Below are positions 50,021-59,496 of a stretch of 64,000 nt of DNA, piece by piece; position 1 is the stretch's first letter; each line of letters begins with the position of its first letter. Source of the DNA: an uncultured Spirochaetales bacterium (lineage in GTDB: Bacteria; Spirochaetota; Spirochaetia; Sphaerochaetales; Sphaerochaetaceae); NCBI GenBank assembly GCA_944390865.1, contig CALXRC010000001.1:1-64000 (forward strand), written 5' to 3'. The notes below the pieces were generated by a model. It did not search any database, was not told the origin of the DNA, and was given only the letters and a program-made list of their open reading frames with translations. The position numbers were made by a program, and so were the translations under genes.

Positions 50021-50605
50021 ATGTCAAAAATCAGATCTGCCTGGGAAATAGCCCTGGAAAAGACAGAGAACATTGAAATAGACAAAAGCAAGCTTGAGAA
50101 GGAAGAGAATATAAGGCAGGCAAGGACGCTCGCCGGCCGGTATCTTAACTATGATGAAGAGATGACAAAGGAAAGGCTTGTATCTTCATACAGGGAAATC
50201 AGCGGAAAGGAAGGAGTCAGGGACGGCGTGAAGGCTACAATCCTTCAGAATCTCACCCTGCCCTCAGCACCTGTGCTGAATGACAGATTTGAGCGTGTCG
50301 AGACTCTTGTGAGCATGATCTCCAGTGATCCGGCAGTCATGGAGCTCACTGGTCAGATCATTGCCTTCCTGAAGCAGTATCCGGAACACCAGAAACAGCT
50401 CGTAGAGCAGCTGAAAGACCGCTTTGCCCCTGCCCTGGAGCAGAAGTCAGCCGAACTGAGCAGGCAGTATGGCCAGGAAATCCACCTGGAGGCGGAAAAC
50501 GATCAGGAATTCATGAAACTCGCACAGCAGCAGCTTGACGCACTGCGCAAGCAGTATGAGACAACGCTTGAGGATGCAAAAGGAAAGCTTGAAGCAAGTC
50601 TTTAG
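50021..50605 (+). CDS. hypothetical charged helical protein
   Basis: A 194-residue soluble protein without recognised domain. It is rich in Glu, Lys and Gln and mostly helical, with a coiled-coil-like C-terminus (LKQYPEHQKQLVEQL and QQQLDALRKQYETTLED). The start ATG at 50021 has GGGAGG upstream; longer frames before it are in the promoter region. Similar short proteins occur in treponemes in my impression, but I cannot name a function. Its stop overlaps the convergent Fic gene by four bases. Confidence 0.6.
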   Translation: MSKIRSAWEIALEKTENIEIDKSKLEKEENIRQARTLAGRYLNYDEEMTKERLVSSYREISGKEGVRDGVKATILQNLTLPSAPVLNDRFERVETLVSMISSDPAVMELTGQIIAFLKQYPEHQKQLVEQLKDRFAPALEQKSAELSRQYGQEIHLEAENDQEFMKLAQQQLDALRKQYETTLEDAKGKLEASL

Positions 50606-51366
50606 TCTCTTTTCACAAGCATGTCTTCAAGCACGTTGACCAGAGCCTGATAGTCCCCGTCAATGGCAGCAATGGAAGCTTCAAGCATCCTGTCGGCATC
50701 ACAGCCTGCCCAGTGAAGCTTCCTGCCTGTCCGGCTGACAAGCCGGTTGAAGAAGAACCTGACAGCCCTTCCGTTGCCGTCTCTGAACGGATGAAGCGCC
50801 TCAGCCTCACCCATGTAGAAGGCCAGGTCATTCGCAAAGTCCGCATCATCTTCAATGTTCCTCAGATAATTGTCGCGGCTGAGGCGGGAGAAAAGCTCCT
50901 GGCTGTAGCGCTCAATGTACTGAGGACGGCAGAAATCCTTCCGCTTGCTCGCATCCTTTGTCCTCAGCACGCCTGCACTGGGATAGATATCACCAAAAAG
51001 ATGGGAATGAACGAAAACCAGATAGCTGAACGTGAACTCGCTTTCCATCGGCATCAGGAAAAGCTGGGCCGTACGGATATTGACAAAGAAGTGCTCGCAC
51101 TGCCTCAGTTCTGCCTTATCCCTGATATTGAAATAGTTTACAAGACATTTGGTGCCGGGGTACTTCTCCATCTCGTCATAGCCTGCCTCATAGTTCGTTC
51201 CGAGTCCGTGATCCGTAATGTAGCGTGATACTTCCTCATCCGCGCTGAGGCTGCCTTCAAGAATGCCCCTCGCAGTTTCTTCAACATGGCTGTCAAGCTG
51301 GCTGCCTTCCAGCTCCATTGTGAATTTTATATAGTCGATACAGTCCTGCACCTGGCTGTCTTTCAT
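50602..51366 (-). CDS. Fic-domain AMP transferase with N-terminal inhibitory helix
   Basis: A 254-residue Fic protein. The catalytic motif HPFRDGNGRAVR (192-203) fits the HPFx(D/E)GNGR consensus with the active-site His192, so it should transfer AMP to a target. The first 60 residues resemble the antitoxin VbhA: T16-M-E-L-E20-G21 fits the inhibitory motif (S/T)xxxE(G/N), followed by the helix ETARGILEG. Antitoxin and toxin thus appear fused in one chain, so the protein is probably auto-inhibited. The target is unknown. GGAGG lies 12 bases before the ATG. Confidence 0.85.
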   Translation of the reverse strand: MKDSQVQDCIDYIKFTMELEGSQLDSHVEETARGILEGSLSADEEVSRYITDHGLGTNYEAGYDEMEKYPGTKCLVNYFNIRDKAELRQCEHFFVNIRTAQLFLMPMESEFTFSYLVFVHSHLFGDIYPSAGVLRTKDASKRKDFCRPQYIERYSQELFSRLSRDNYLRNIEDDADFANDLAFYMGEAEALHPFRDGNGRAVRFFFNRLVSRTGRKLHWAGCDADRMLEASIAAIDGDYQALVNVLEDMLVKRD

Positions 51367-51430
51367 AAACCAAAAATTTCCTCCAATGCTTAGAATATAT
51401 AGTGAGAGCGGACAATTGTGAAGCCTCTCT

Positions 51431-51819
51431 CCATCTAAACTGCATTCAGTTATAGATGGAACTTCCCTTCTGGCGCGGTAATCCCAGCTGCCTCTTCAGG
51501 AGGCAGGGAACGGCTGCTGAAGATAACAAGGCAGACCTTCAGAAAATAGAAATGCAATGTCATCAGCGCAGAAAGCTCTCTGGATCACCTGCATGTGTAT
51601 TTTTCTGCACCGCCGCAGGTGCGGCTTTCCGGCCTGATCAATAATTACAAGACTGTAAGCGCAAGGCTTATAAGAAAGGAATTCCCGTCAGAGCTTGCGC
51701 CTTATTACTGGAAGCCCAGCTTCTGATCCCGCTCCTGCTTCCTGTCAACTGCATCCGAAGTTGATGACAAGACTATCCGGGACTATATCGAAAACCAGAA
51801 CAAGGACGATGCATCCTGA
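51431..51819 (+). mobile_element. decayed IS200/IS605-type insertion sequence
   Basis: The only gene-free stretch above 300 bases (51367-51958) holds this relic. An imperfect hairpin at 51431-51459 (CCATCTAAACTG with CAGTTaTAGATGG, one bulged A) resembles the bulged subterminal hairpins recognised by IS200/IS605 transposases. A second perfect hairpin CTGCCTC/GAGGCAG lies at 51488-51506. A broken transposase follows. I cannot fix the right end. The element is inactive. Confidence 0.6.
51506..51819 (+). pseudogene. Y1/HUH transposase (TnpA) remnant of IS200/IS605 family
   Basis: Translation in the frame with GAT at 51583 gives DHLHVYFSAPPQ, containing the HUH metal-binding pair (H-L-H). It continues through LSGLINNYKTVSARLIRKEF and YYWKPSF to a TGA at 51724-51726, where relatives have Trp. 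The frame continues with SRSCFLSTASEVDDKTIRDY (catalytic Tyr at 51784-51786) to the stop at 51817. The part before 51583 is recognisable only in another frame (KIEMQ). One stop and at least one frameshift make it a pseudogene. Confidence 0.75.
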
Positions 51820-51909
51820 TTCTGCAAGCCCCTTTCTCCACCATGGCAGACAGACAGGGATGGAGTATGCGAGGCTTAATTCTCATCAACAAAGGCGGAA
51901 GCCGGAGAC

Positions 51910-51940
51910 AAAAAAACCGGCAGAGCAATGCATCTGCCGG
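51910..51940 (-). terminator. rho-independent terminator after the FN3/barrel gene
   Basis: On the minus strand, CCGGCAGA and TCTGCCGG form a perfect 8-bp stem with an eight-base loop, followed by seven T. Confidence 0.85.
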
Positions 51941-51958
51941 CCTTGCAGCTCACTTCTC

Positions 51959-52978
51959 TCAGAATGAGAAGCCCATGTAGAGTCTCGGGGTGACTGCATG
52001 TGAGTTGGCGTCGAAGTCGTAAACATACTGACCTTCGAGACCAAGGCTGAACCAGCCGATATTCCATCTGAAGCCGAGGATGCCTGTGATCTGCACCAGA
52101 CCGTCAAAGTCGCCGAGCTCGAAAATAGGATCTGCGACTGCAGCATTGTGCATCATGAGAAGCCTTGCACCGCCGTCAAGATAGAACTGTGTGCTTCCGG
52201 CCTTGAGGTTGAAGCCTGTCAGCAGGTCAGCAAACATGCCGTGAGTATAGTTGTCGGGATTGAAGAAGGTTCCGAAATCCATATCGCTTATCATATCGCT
52301 GATGTCATAGTTGATATGTCCGATATAACCGAGATTCATCCTGATGTCCCAGCCGGCGATGTCATTTGCGACAATGTCCTCAAAACCGAGTCCGATGACA
52401 CCTTGAATGTCATAGTTCAGAGTCTCTCCGATATTATTGAGGCCGGGGCCTGTTCCAAGAGTGAGAGTGAACTTGAATGTTGAAGGTGAGCTCACAGCTT
52501 CAGCGGCTGCAGGAGCAGGAGTCTCTTCCACGACAACGGCAGGAACCTCTTCAAGAGGCACAGCTTCAGCAGGAGTCTCCTCCACTGCTGCAGGAGTCTC
52601 TTCCGCAGCTGTCTCAGGCTCAGTCACAGCAGCAGGAACTGTCTCCTCTGTGATCACAGGCTCTTCAATGGCAGCTTCTGCGGGTACTGCAGGCTGAGAA
52701 GTTGAAGAAGCGCTTTCTGACCAGTAGACACCGTCATAAGACTGCTGGAGATAGAGAGTATAGCTCTTTGAGCCGTCAAGTCCGCTGACAGAATAGTTTG
52801 TGACACTGGAAGACACGACTGTCCATCCGTCATCAGCCTCTCCGTCCAGCTGGTATCTGAAATACTGAACGGCTGAGTCGTTCTTCGCCCAGTTCCAGTC
52901 AACTGTAACCTGCACAGCAAAAACAGGAAGTGCAAAGCAGGCAATCAGCAAAGCCAGTAACAAAATTCTCTTTTTCAT
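51959..52978 (-). CDS. fibronectin-III domain outer-membrane beta-barrel protein
   Basis: A 339-residue secreted protein in three parts. A signal peptide (MKKRILLLALLIACFALPVFA) is followed by a fibronectin type III-like domain of about 75 residues (VTVDWNWAKNDSAVQYFRY ... YTLYLQQSYDGVYWSES). A linker of about 70 residues is almost entirely Pro, Glu, Ala, Val and Thr. The C-terminal part is beta-strand rich and ends LYMGFSF, the terminal Phe typical of outer-membrane barrels. The linker is long enough to cross the periplasm or surface space. The role is unknown, perhaps structural or adhesive. GGAGG precedes the ATG; the mRNA leader is long and structured. Confidence 0.7.
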   Translation of the reverse strand: MKKRILLLALLIACFALPVFAVQVTVDWNWAKNDSAVQYFRYQLDGEADDGWTVVSSSVTNYSVSGLDGSKSYTLYLQQSYDGVYWSESASSTSQPAVPAEAAIEEPVITEETVPAAVTEPETAAEETPAAVEETPAEAVPLEEVPAVVVEETPAPAAAEAVSSPSTFKFTLTLGTGPGLNNIGETLNYDIQGVIGLGFEDIVANDIAGWDIRMNLGYIGHINYDISDMISDMDFGTFFNPDNYTHGMFADLLTGFNLKAGSTQFYLDGGARLLMMHNAAVADPIFELGDFDGLVQITGILGFRWNIGWFSLGLEGQYVYDFDANSHAVTPRLYMGFSF

Positions 52979-52987
52979 AACTTACCT

Positions 52988-53006
52988 CCGTATGTTTGGC
53001 ATACGG
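52988..53006 (-). promoter_or_regulatory. hairpin touching the ribosome-binding site of the FN3/barrel gene
   Basis: On the minus strand, CCGTATG-CCAAA-CATACGG is a perfect 7-bp stem whose last two G residues are the first bases of the GGAGG ribosome-binding site. It may tune translation. Confidence 0.4.
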
Positions 53007-53102
53007 CATCTCCTTATTTGCGGCTTATCTGCCTCAGGGCAGGAGAGACTGAATCTTCTCATCTCTCTGTGCCAAAGCTCAAACAGGCACCTTTATTTCA
53101 AT

Positions 53103-53131
53103 ATTATAGGTATTAACGGCAAGGATAACAA
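53103..53131 (-). promoter_or_regulatory. promoter of the FN3/barrel gene
   Basis: On the minus strand, TTGTTA (53131-53126) and a consensus TATAAT (53108-53103) lie 17 bases apart. The leader to the ATG at 52978 would be about 118 bases. Confidence 0.7.
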
Positions 53132-53219
53132 GAAAAAATTCTTTTTGAAGGCTAATTGCCGGATTATTGCACAAGTACCAGCTGTTGGCCTCATTTTGTT
53201 AATATGATAACATACGGGC

Positions 53220-53801
53220 ATGACAAAACCATCATCAGCAGCTGTTTTCTGCGCTTCATCCGTTCCCAGTGATGAAGCTTTCATCGAATCCGCCCGGCAG
53301 CTCGGCACTCTGCTTGCCCATAGCGGCATCACTATGGTATACGGCGGAGGGACAAGAGGGCTCATGGGACAGGCCGCAGCCGCATGCCACAAAGCAGGAG
53401 GCCGCGTCACGGGAGTGCTGCCTGAAGTCTTCGACCGCCCTGAGGTGAGAAAAGGCGAACTGTTCACCGAGCTTCATATCGTCGGCAGCATGCATGAGAG
53501 AAAGGCAAAAATGTATGAGCTTGCCGATGCCTTCATCATACTGCCGGGAGGCATAGGCACACTTGATGAGTTTTTCGAGATCTACACCTGGAAGCAGATA
53601 GGCTTCCATACGAAAAACATCATCCTACTCAATATAAAAGACTTCTTCACTCCCCTGCTTGACTGGCTTGACGGGCTTGCAGAGAAAGGTTTCCTGTCAC
53701 GGGAAGTGAGAGAAAGCCTCATCGTCTGCTCTTCCTGCACTCAGGTGCTGGCGGCACTTGACCAGGAAGAGAGAAAACTTCCTGACAAGGTATCTGAATA
53801 A
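53220..53801 (+). CDS. LOG-family phosphoribohydrolase (TIGR00730)
   Basis: A 193-residue Rossmann-fold protein of the lysine-decarboxylase-like/LOG family. Members cleave nucleoside 5'-monophosphates such as cytokinin ribotides to base and ribose phosphate. The motifs are GGGTRGLMGQAA near residue 42 and PGGIGTLDEFFEIYTWKQ near 103, the invariant PGGxGTxxE. The start ATG lies after a weak ribosome-binding region. It overlaps the next gene by one base (TAATG). The substrate is unknown. Confidence 0.88.
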   Translation: MTKPSSAAVFCASSVPSDEAFIESARQLGTLLAHSGITMVYGGGTRGLMGQAAAACHKAGGRVTGVLPEVFDRPEVRKGELFTELHIVGSMHERKAKMYELADAFIILPGGIGTLDEFFEIYTWKQIGFHTKNIILLNIKDFFTPLLDWLDGLAEKGFLSREVRESLIVCSSCTQVLAALDQEERKLPDKVSE

Positions 53802-54715
53802 TGCAGCTGAAAACAAAACAGAAATTCATTGACTACACATATATCATCATCGGCAGTGCCGTAACGGCGCTGTCCATCGCCCTCTTCACTACCCCTGCCC
53901 AGATTGCTCCGGGAGGAGTCAGCGGCATAGGAACAATCCTCTATCACATGTTCGGAATTGACGTGGGCCTGTCAATCTTCGTGCTTTCAGTGCCTGTCTT
54001 CATTGCAGGAGTCAGGCTCTTCGGCTCTCTTTATGGCATCAAGAGCCTTATCGGAACTGTCGCGCTCTCAGCCTTCACTTCTTTCTGGAACCTCATTTTC
54101 GGATACGGCGGAATTCTGGACTACTCAAGGGAAATGTCGCTCTGGCTCAGCGTACTGTACGGCGGAGTGCTTGCCGGAATCGGCATCGGGCTTGTGATGA
54201 AGGGAGGAAGCAACACAGGCGGCACAGACATCATGGCACTGATCCTGGCCCGCTACACAAAAATCACCACAGGGACCAGCCTGATGATCATAGATGCAGT
54301 CATCATCGCTGCATCAGCCTTCGTCTTCAGCCTTGAAAGCGCGCTGTATGCCATCGTTGTCGCCTTCATCACGTCTGTCGCCCTGGACAAAGTCGTCCTG
54401 TCAATCGGAACCGGCTATGCGAAAGAGATAACAATCATTTCTGACAGACTTGAGGAAATAGGCACGTTCATCACAAAGGAACTGGACAGGAGCGGGACAG
54501 TGCTGCCTGCAAAGGGCCTGTACTCAGGACAGGACAAGAAAATGCTGATGACGGTCATCCCAAAGGAATACATTTCCCGTCTGGTGAGAAAAGTCCATGA
54601 GCTGGACAACAGCGCATTCATGATCATACAGGACACATACCATGTGCTTGGAGAAGGCTTCGTCCCCATCGAGGAGATGGTCGCAAAGCAGCATAACGAC
54701 GTGACTCAGTACTGA
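53801..54715 (+). CDS. YitT-family membrane protein
   Basis: A 304-residue protein with an N-terminal membrane domain of about five to six helices (YITT/DUF161: TTPAQIAPGGVSGIGTIL, KGGSNTGGTDIMALIL). The C-terminal DUF2179 cytoplasmic domain has KKMLMTVIPKEYISRLVRKV. The function is unknown in the family. It is coupled to the LOG gene by a one-base overlap. Confidence 0.85.
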   Translation: MQLKTKQKFIDYTYIIIGSAVTALSIALFTTPAQIAPGGVSGIGTILYHMFGIDVGLSIFVLSVPVFIAGVRLFGSLYGIKSLIGTVALSAFTSFWNLIFGYGGILDYSREMSLWLSVLYGGVLAGIGIGLVMKGGSNTGGTDIMALILARYTKITTGTSLMIIDAVIIAASAFVFSLESALYAIVVAFITSVALDKVVLSIGTGYAKEITIISDRLEEIGTFITKELDRSGTVLPAKGLYSGQDKKMLMTVIPKEYISRLVRKVHELDNSAFMIIQDTYHVLGEGFVPIEEMVAKQHNDVTQY

Positions 54716-54781
54716 AAGTGACAGCTCTTCATACTTTTTCTCCGTTCCGGCCTGGATATATCCCATTTTTGCCATTATTCA

Positions 54782-56089
<1,308 letters not shown>

Positions 56090-56129
56090 CAGTCAACAGA
56101 CTTCCACAAGAAGTCAGCTGTGATTCACG

Positions 56130-56166
56130 CAAGCATGTGGAAGGACTCCTTTCACATGCTTGTTTT
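56130..56166 (+). terminator. intercistronic hairpin between mglB and mglA
   Basis: CAAGCATGTG and CACATGCTTG form a perfect 10-bp stem around a 13-base loop, followed by TTTT. It probably terminates part of the transcripts, leaving the binding protein more abundant than the ATPase. Confidence 0.6.
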
Positions 56167-56211
56167 GGCTTAGAGGAGCAATCCGAACGGCATAAGGAAA
56201 ACAATTAGAAT

Positions 56212-57705
56212 ATGGACAATACAATACTTGAGATCAGGAATCTGTCCAAATCTTTTGCAAAGAACAAAGTCCTTGACGGCATAAACCTGACATTGGAGAA
56301 AGGTTCTGTCCTCGGCCTCATGGGAGAGAACGGAGCAGGAAAATCCACAATGATGAAGTGCCTTTTCGGAATCTATGCAAAAGACGAGGGACAGTTCATC
56401 TTTGACGGCCGTCAGATTAATTTCAACAGCCCCAAAGAAGCTCTGGAAAACGGCGTGGCAATGGTTCATCAGGAATTGAACCAGTGCCTTGACAGATCCG
56501 TCACAGACAACCTCTTTTTAGGGCGCTACCCCACAAAGGGCGGAATTATCGATGAGAACAAGATGCTGACGGAAGCAAACAAGCTCTTTGCTTCTCTCAA
56601 CATGAACGTCAACCCGACGACAATTATGAGAACGATGTCCGTTTCCCAGCGTCAGATGGTTGAGATCGCAAAGGCTGTAAGCTACAACGCAAAGATCATT
56701 GTTCTCGATGAGCCTACCTCATCACTGACAGAACGTGAAGTGAAGAAACTCTTCTCCATTGTCAACGAGCTTAAGGCAAAGGGTGTTTCCTTCATCTACA
56801 TTTCTCACAAGATGGATGAGGTCTTTGAAGTCTGTGATTCAGTAGCTGTCCTGCGCGACGGCAAGATGATCATGGTCAAGAAGACGAAAGACACGAACAT
56901 GAATGAGCTGATAAGCGCCATGGTCGGACGGTCTCTGGATAAGCGATTCCCGGATGTTGACAATATACCGGGAAGAGACTATCTGGAAGTAAGCCACCTG
57001 TCAACGAAGTTTGATCCAAAGCTTGAAGACATTTCCTTCACCGTCCGCAAAGGAGAGATATTCGGACTTTACGGTCTTGTCGGCGCAGGAAGGAGCGAGC
57101 TGCTCGAATCAATGTTCGGAATAAGGACAATTGCTTCAGGACGCCTGATCCTTGACGGCAAGCCGCTGCGCTTCCGCTCGTCAAAGGACGCAATGGATTA
57201 CGACTTTGCGCTTGTCACCGAAGAGCGCAAGCTCAACGGAATGTTCGGCAAGGATACAATACGCTTCAACACTGTCATCACAAATCTTGAAAGCTACAAG
57301 ACTCACAAGATGCTGAACAACAGGCTCATGACTGATGCCGCAAACAGGCAGATCAGGCAGATGAATACGAAGTGCGTCTCCTGCGATGAGCTGATCACTG
57401 CCCTCTCCGGGGGCAACCAGCAGAAGGTCATCATCGGCAAGTGGCTGGAGAGGGAGCCGAACGTATTCCTGATGGACGAGCCCACACGAGGCATTGATGT
57501 CGGCGCGAAGTACGAGATCTACCAGCTCATCATTGAAATGGCAAAGAACGGCAAGACAATCATCGTCGTATCCAGTGAGATGCCCGAGATTCTCGGAATC
57601 ACAAACAGGATCGCGGTCATGTCGAACCACCGTCTGGCCGGCATTGTTGAAACAAAGGAAACCAATCAGGAAGAGCTGCTGCGTCTTTCTGCTATGTATC
57701 TGTAA
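56212..57705 (+). CDS. mglA: galactose/methylgalactoside ABC ATPase MglA
   Basis: Double ABC ATPase of the CUT2 type, 497 residues. The first domain has Walker A GENGAGKSTMMKC and Walker B IIVLDEPTSSL; the second has a degenerate Walker A (GLVGAGRSELLES), a second signature SGGNQQKVIIGKW, and VFLMDEPTRGIDVGAK. The mix of one canonical and one divergent site is normal for this class. AAGGAAAA precedes the ATG. Lies between the binding protein and permease. Confidence 0.94.
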   Translation: MDNTILEIRNLSKSFAKNKVLDGINLTLEKGSVLGLMGENGAGKSTMMKCLFGIYAKDEGQFIFDGRQINFNSPKEALENGVAMVHQELNQCLDRSVTDNLFLGRYPTKGGIIDENKMLTEANKLFASLNMNVNPTTIMRTMSVSQRQMVEIAKAVSYNAKIIVLDEPTSSLTEREVKKLFSIVNELKAKGVSFIYISHKMDEVFEVCDSVAVLRDGKMIMVKKTKDTNMNELISAMVGRSLDKRFPDVDNIPGRDYLEVSHLSTKFDPKLEDISFTVRKGEIFGLYGLVGAGRSELLESMFGIRTIASGRLILDGKPLRFRSSKDAMDYDFALVTEERKLNGMFGKDTIRFNTVITNLESYKTHKMLNNRLMTDAANRQIRQMNTKCVSCDELITALSGGNQQKVIIGKWLEREPNVFLMDEPTRGIDVGAKYEIYQLIIEMAKNGKTIIVVSSEMPEILGITNRIAVMSNHRLAGIVETKETNQEELLRLSAMYL

Positions 57706-57717
57706 AGGGAGGAGTAA

Positions 57718-59391
57718 ATGGCAAACAACATGACAAATGTTCCGGCAGCTCTGGACGAAGATGTAAAAGTCAGGCAATACATCACCAGACTTGCTGAATT
57801 GAGAAGCACCGGCGTGACCCGCGTGACAGATCTGAAACAGCAGATCACTGCCGCAAAGAAAAGCAAAATGCTGGCCGAGGAGGCAAAGGCAAAGCTGATC
57901 GAAGACTGCAGGAAGCAGATTGCAGTTGCTCAGGAAGACGCTTCAAGGCACAAGGGCGAGATCGATGCACTTACAAAAGAGGCAGTTGCCTATGTGAACA
58001 AAGCCAGTGCTGAAATCGAAAAGCGTGTTGAAGAGACAGAGAATGCCAATATCGCACGTTTCAAGGCAGAATATCAGCAGCAGATCCAGAAGATCAAGGA
58101 AAACACGGCTCAGAGGATCAGCAAGATCACTATTGCGGATGCGAAGGCCAGAAAGGAAGAAATTGATCAGATCCGCTATGAGGAGAAGTCTGCCCTCTTT
58201 GATGCAAAGAGCCACTATACAGCAAATGTTGACAGGGCCAAGGCCGCAAGAAATCAGGCCTATGTCGACCATGTGCAGACTAACCGCACACTGCGCAACG
58301 GCAAGACAAAGTTCAGCGAGGACATGAAGCTGAAGTGGAAGGATTACATCAACCGCTTCAAGTTCTCAACCTTCATGCTGAACAACGGCCTCTATATTGC
58401 AGTCCTGATCTTCTTCATCGTCTGTGTGGTCGTGGCTCCGCTGCAGGGAAGAGGTGCCCTGCTCTCGCTGCCGAACATTCTGACCATTCTTGAGCAGTGC
58501 TCGACCAGAATGTTCTATGCACTTGGCGTAGCCGGCCTGATCCTGCTTGCCGGTACCGACCTTTCAGTCGGACGAATGGTTGCTCTCGGTTCTGTCACCA
58601 CAGGTCTGCTCCTGCACAGAGGAACAAACATCGTGCGAGTATTCGGAGCAGAGCCCTGGACCTTTGATGCAATCCCCATGGGACTCAGAGTCGTGATCGC
58701 CCTGGTGCTGTCAATTATCTTCTGTGTGGCCTTTTCCAGTTTTGCCGGCGTCTTCACTGCAAAGCTGAAAATCCATCCGTTCATCTCAACGCTTTCCACA
58801 CAGCTCATCATCTACGGCCTTCTGTTCTTCGGAACAAGCGGAACACCTGTTGGTTCAATTGACAGTTCCATCAAGGATCTTCTGGGAGGACGCTGGACTC
58901 TGGGTGTTCTTGGAGGACAGGTGATAACATTCCCGAAACTGATTGTTCCTGCCGCAATTGCCTGTGTGGTCGCATGGTTCATCTGGAACAAGACAACCTT
59001 CGGAAAGAACATGTACGCAGTAGGCGGAAACAGCGAGGCGGCTGCCGTATCCGGAATTTCAGTATTCAAGGTAACGATGGGAGTCTTCATCATGGCCGGT
59101 ATCTTCTACGGCTGCGGAGCCTTCCTTGAAGCCTTCAGGGCCAACGCTTCTGCCGGTACGGGCCAGGGCTATGAGACAGATGCCATCGCAGCCTGCGTTG
59201 TCGGCGGAATCTCGTTCAACGGCGGTATCGGAAAGATCGGAGGCGCAATCATCGGCGTCATCATCTTCACCGGTCTGACATACTGTCTGACCTTCCTCGG
59301 AATCGACACAAACCTCCAGTTTGTATTCAAGGGTGCCATCATCATCGCAGCTGTCGCCCTGGACAGCGTGAAATACCTGAAGAAGAAATAA
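57718..59391 (+). CDS. mglC: galactose ABC permease MglC with long N-terminal coiled-coil extension
   Basis: The C-terminal 340 or so residues are a complete MglC/RbsC-type permease of the CUT2 family (LAGTDLSVGRMVALGSV, HPFISTLSTQLIIYGLLFFG, the KTTFGKNMYAVGGNSEAA loop, NGGIGKIGGAIIGV). The first 210 residues are different: a highly charged stretch rich in Lys, Glu, Gln and Ala with heptad-like patterning (LKQQITAAKKSKMLAEEAKA ... IEKRVEETENANIARFKAEY), no membrane segment, then a membrane entry near residue 222. Standard MglC has about 336 residues. The extension should lie in the cytoplasm. GGAGG precedes the ATG; no internal break is seen, so it is one protein. Confidence 0.88.
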   Translation: MANNMTNVPAALDEDVKVRQYITRLAELRSTGVTRVTDLKQQITAAKKSKMLAEEAKAKLIEDCRKQIAVAQEDASRHKGEIDALTKEAVAYVNKASAEIEKRVEETENANIARFKAEYQQQIQKIKENTAQRISKITIADAKARKEEIDQIRYEEKSALFDAKSHYTANVDRAKAARNQAYVDHVQTNRTLRNGKTKFSEDMKLKWKDYINRFKFSTFMLNNGLYIAVLIFFIVCVVVAPLQGRGALLSLPNILTILEQCSTRMFYALGVAGLILLAGTDLSVGRMVALGSVTTGLLLHRGTNIVRVFGAEPWTFDAIPMGLRVVIALVLSIIFCVAFSSFAGVFTAKLKIHPFISTLSTQLIIYGLLFFGTSGTPVGSIDSSIKDLLGGRWTLGVLGGQVITFPKLIVPAAIACVVAWFIWNKTTFGKNMYAVGGNSEAAAVSGISVFKVTMGVFIMAGIFYGCGAFLEAFRANASAGTGQGYETDAIAACVVGGISFNGGIGKIGGAIIGVIIFTGLTYCLTFLGIDTNLQFVFKGAIIIAAVALDSVKYLKKK

Positions 59392-59413
59392 TTCAGGCCA
59401 GATACAGACCAGA

Positions 59414-59446
59414 GCCGCTGCCTGCAGTACGGGCAGCGGCTTTTTT
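59414..59446 (+). terminator. rho-independent terminator after mglC
   Basis: GCCGCTGCC pairs with GGCAGCGGC (9 bp) around a nine-base loop, followed by six T residues. Confidence 0.88.
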
Positions 59447-59496
59447 CTGCCCCTTCTTCCTTAATTCCTTATATTTGTGTACTATATGCTTCGCTT

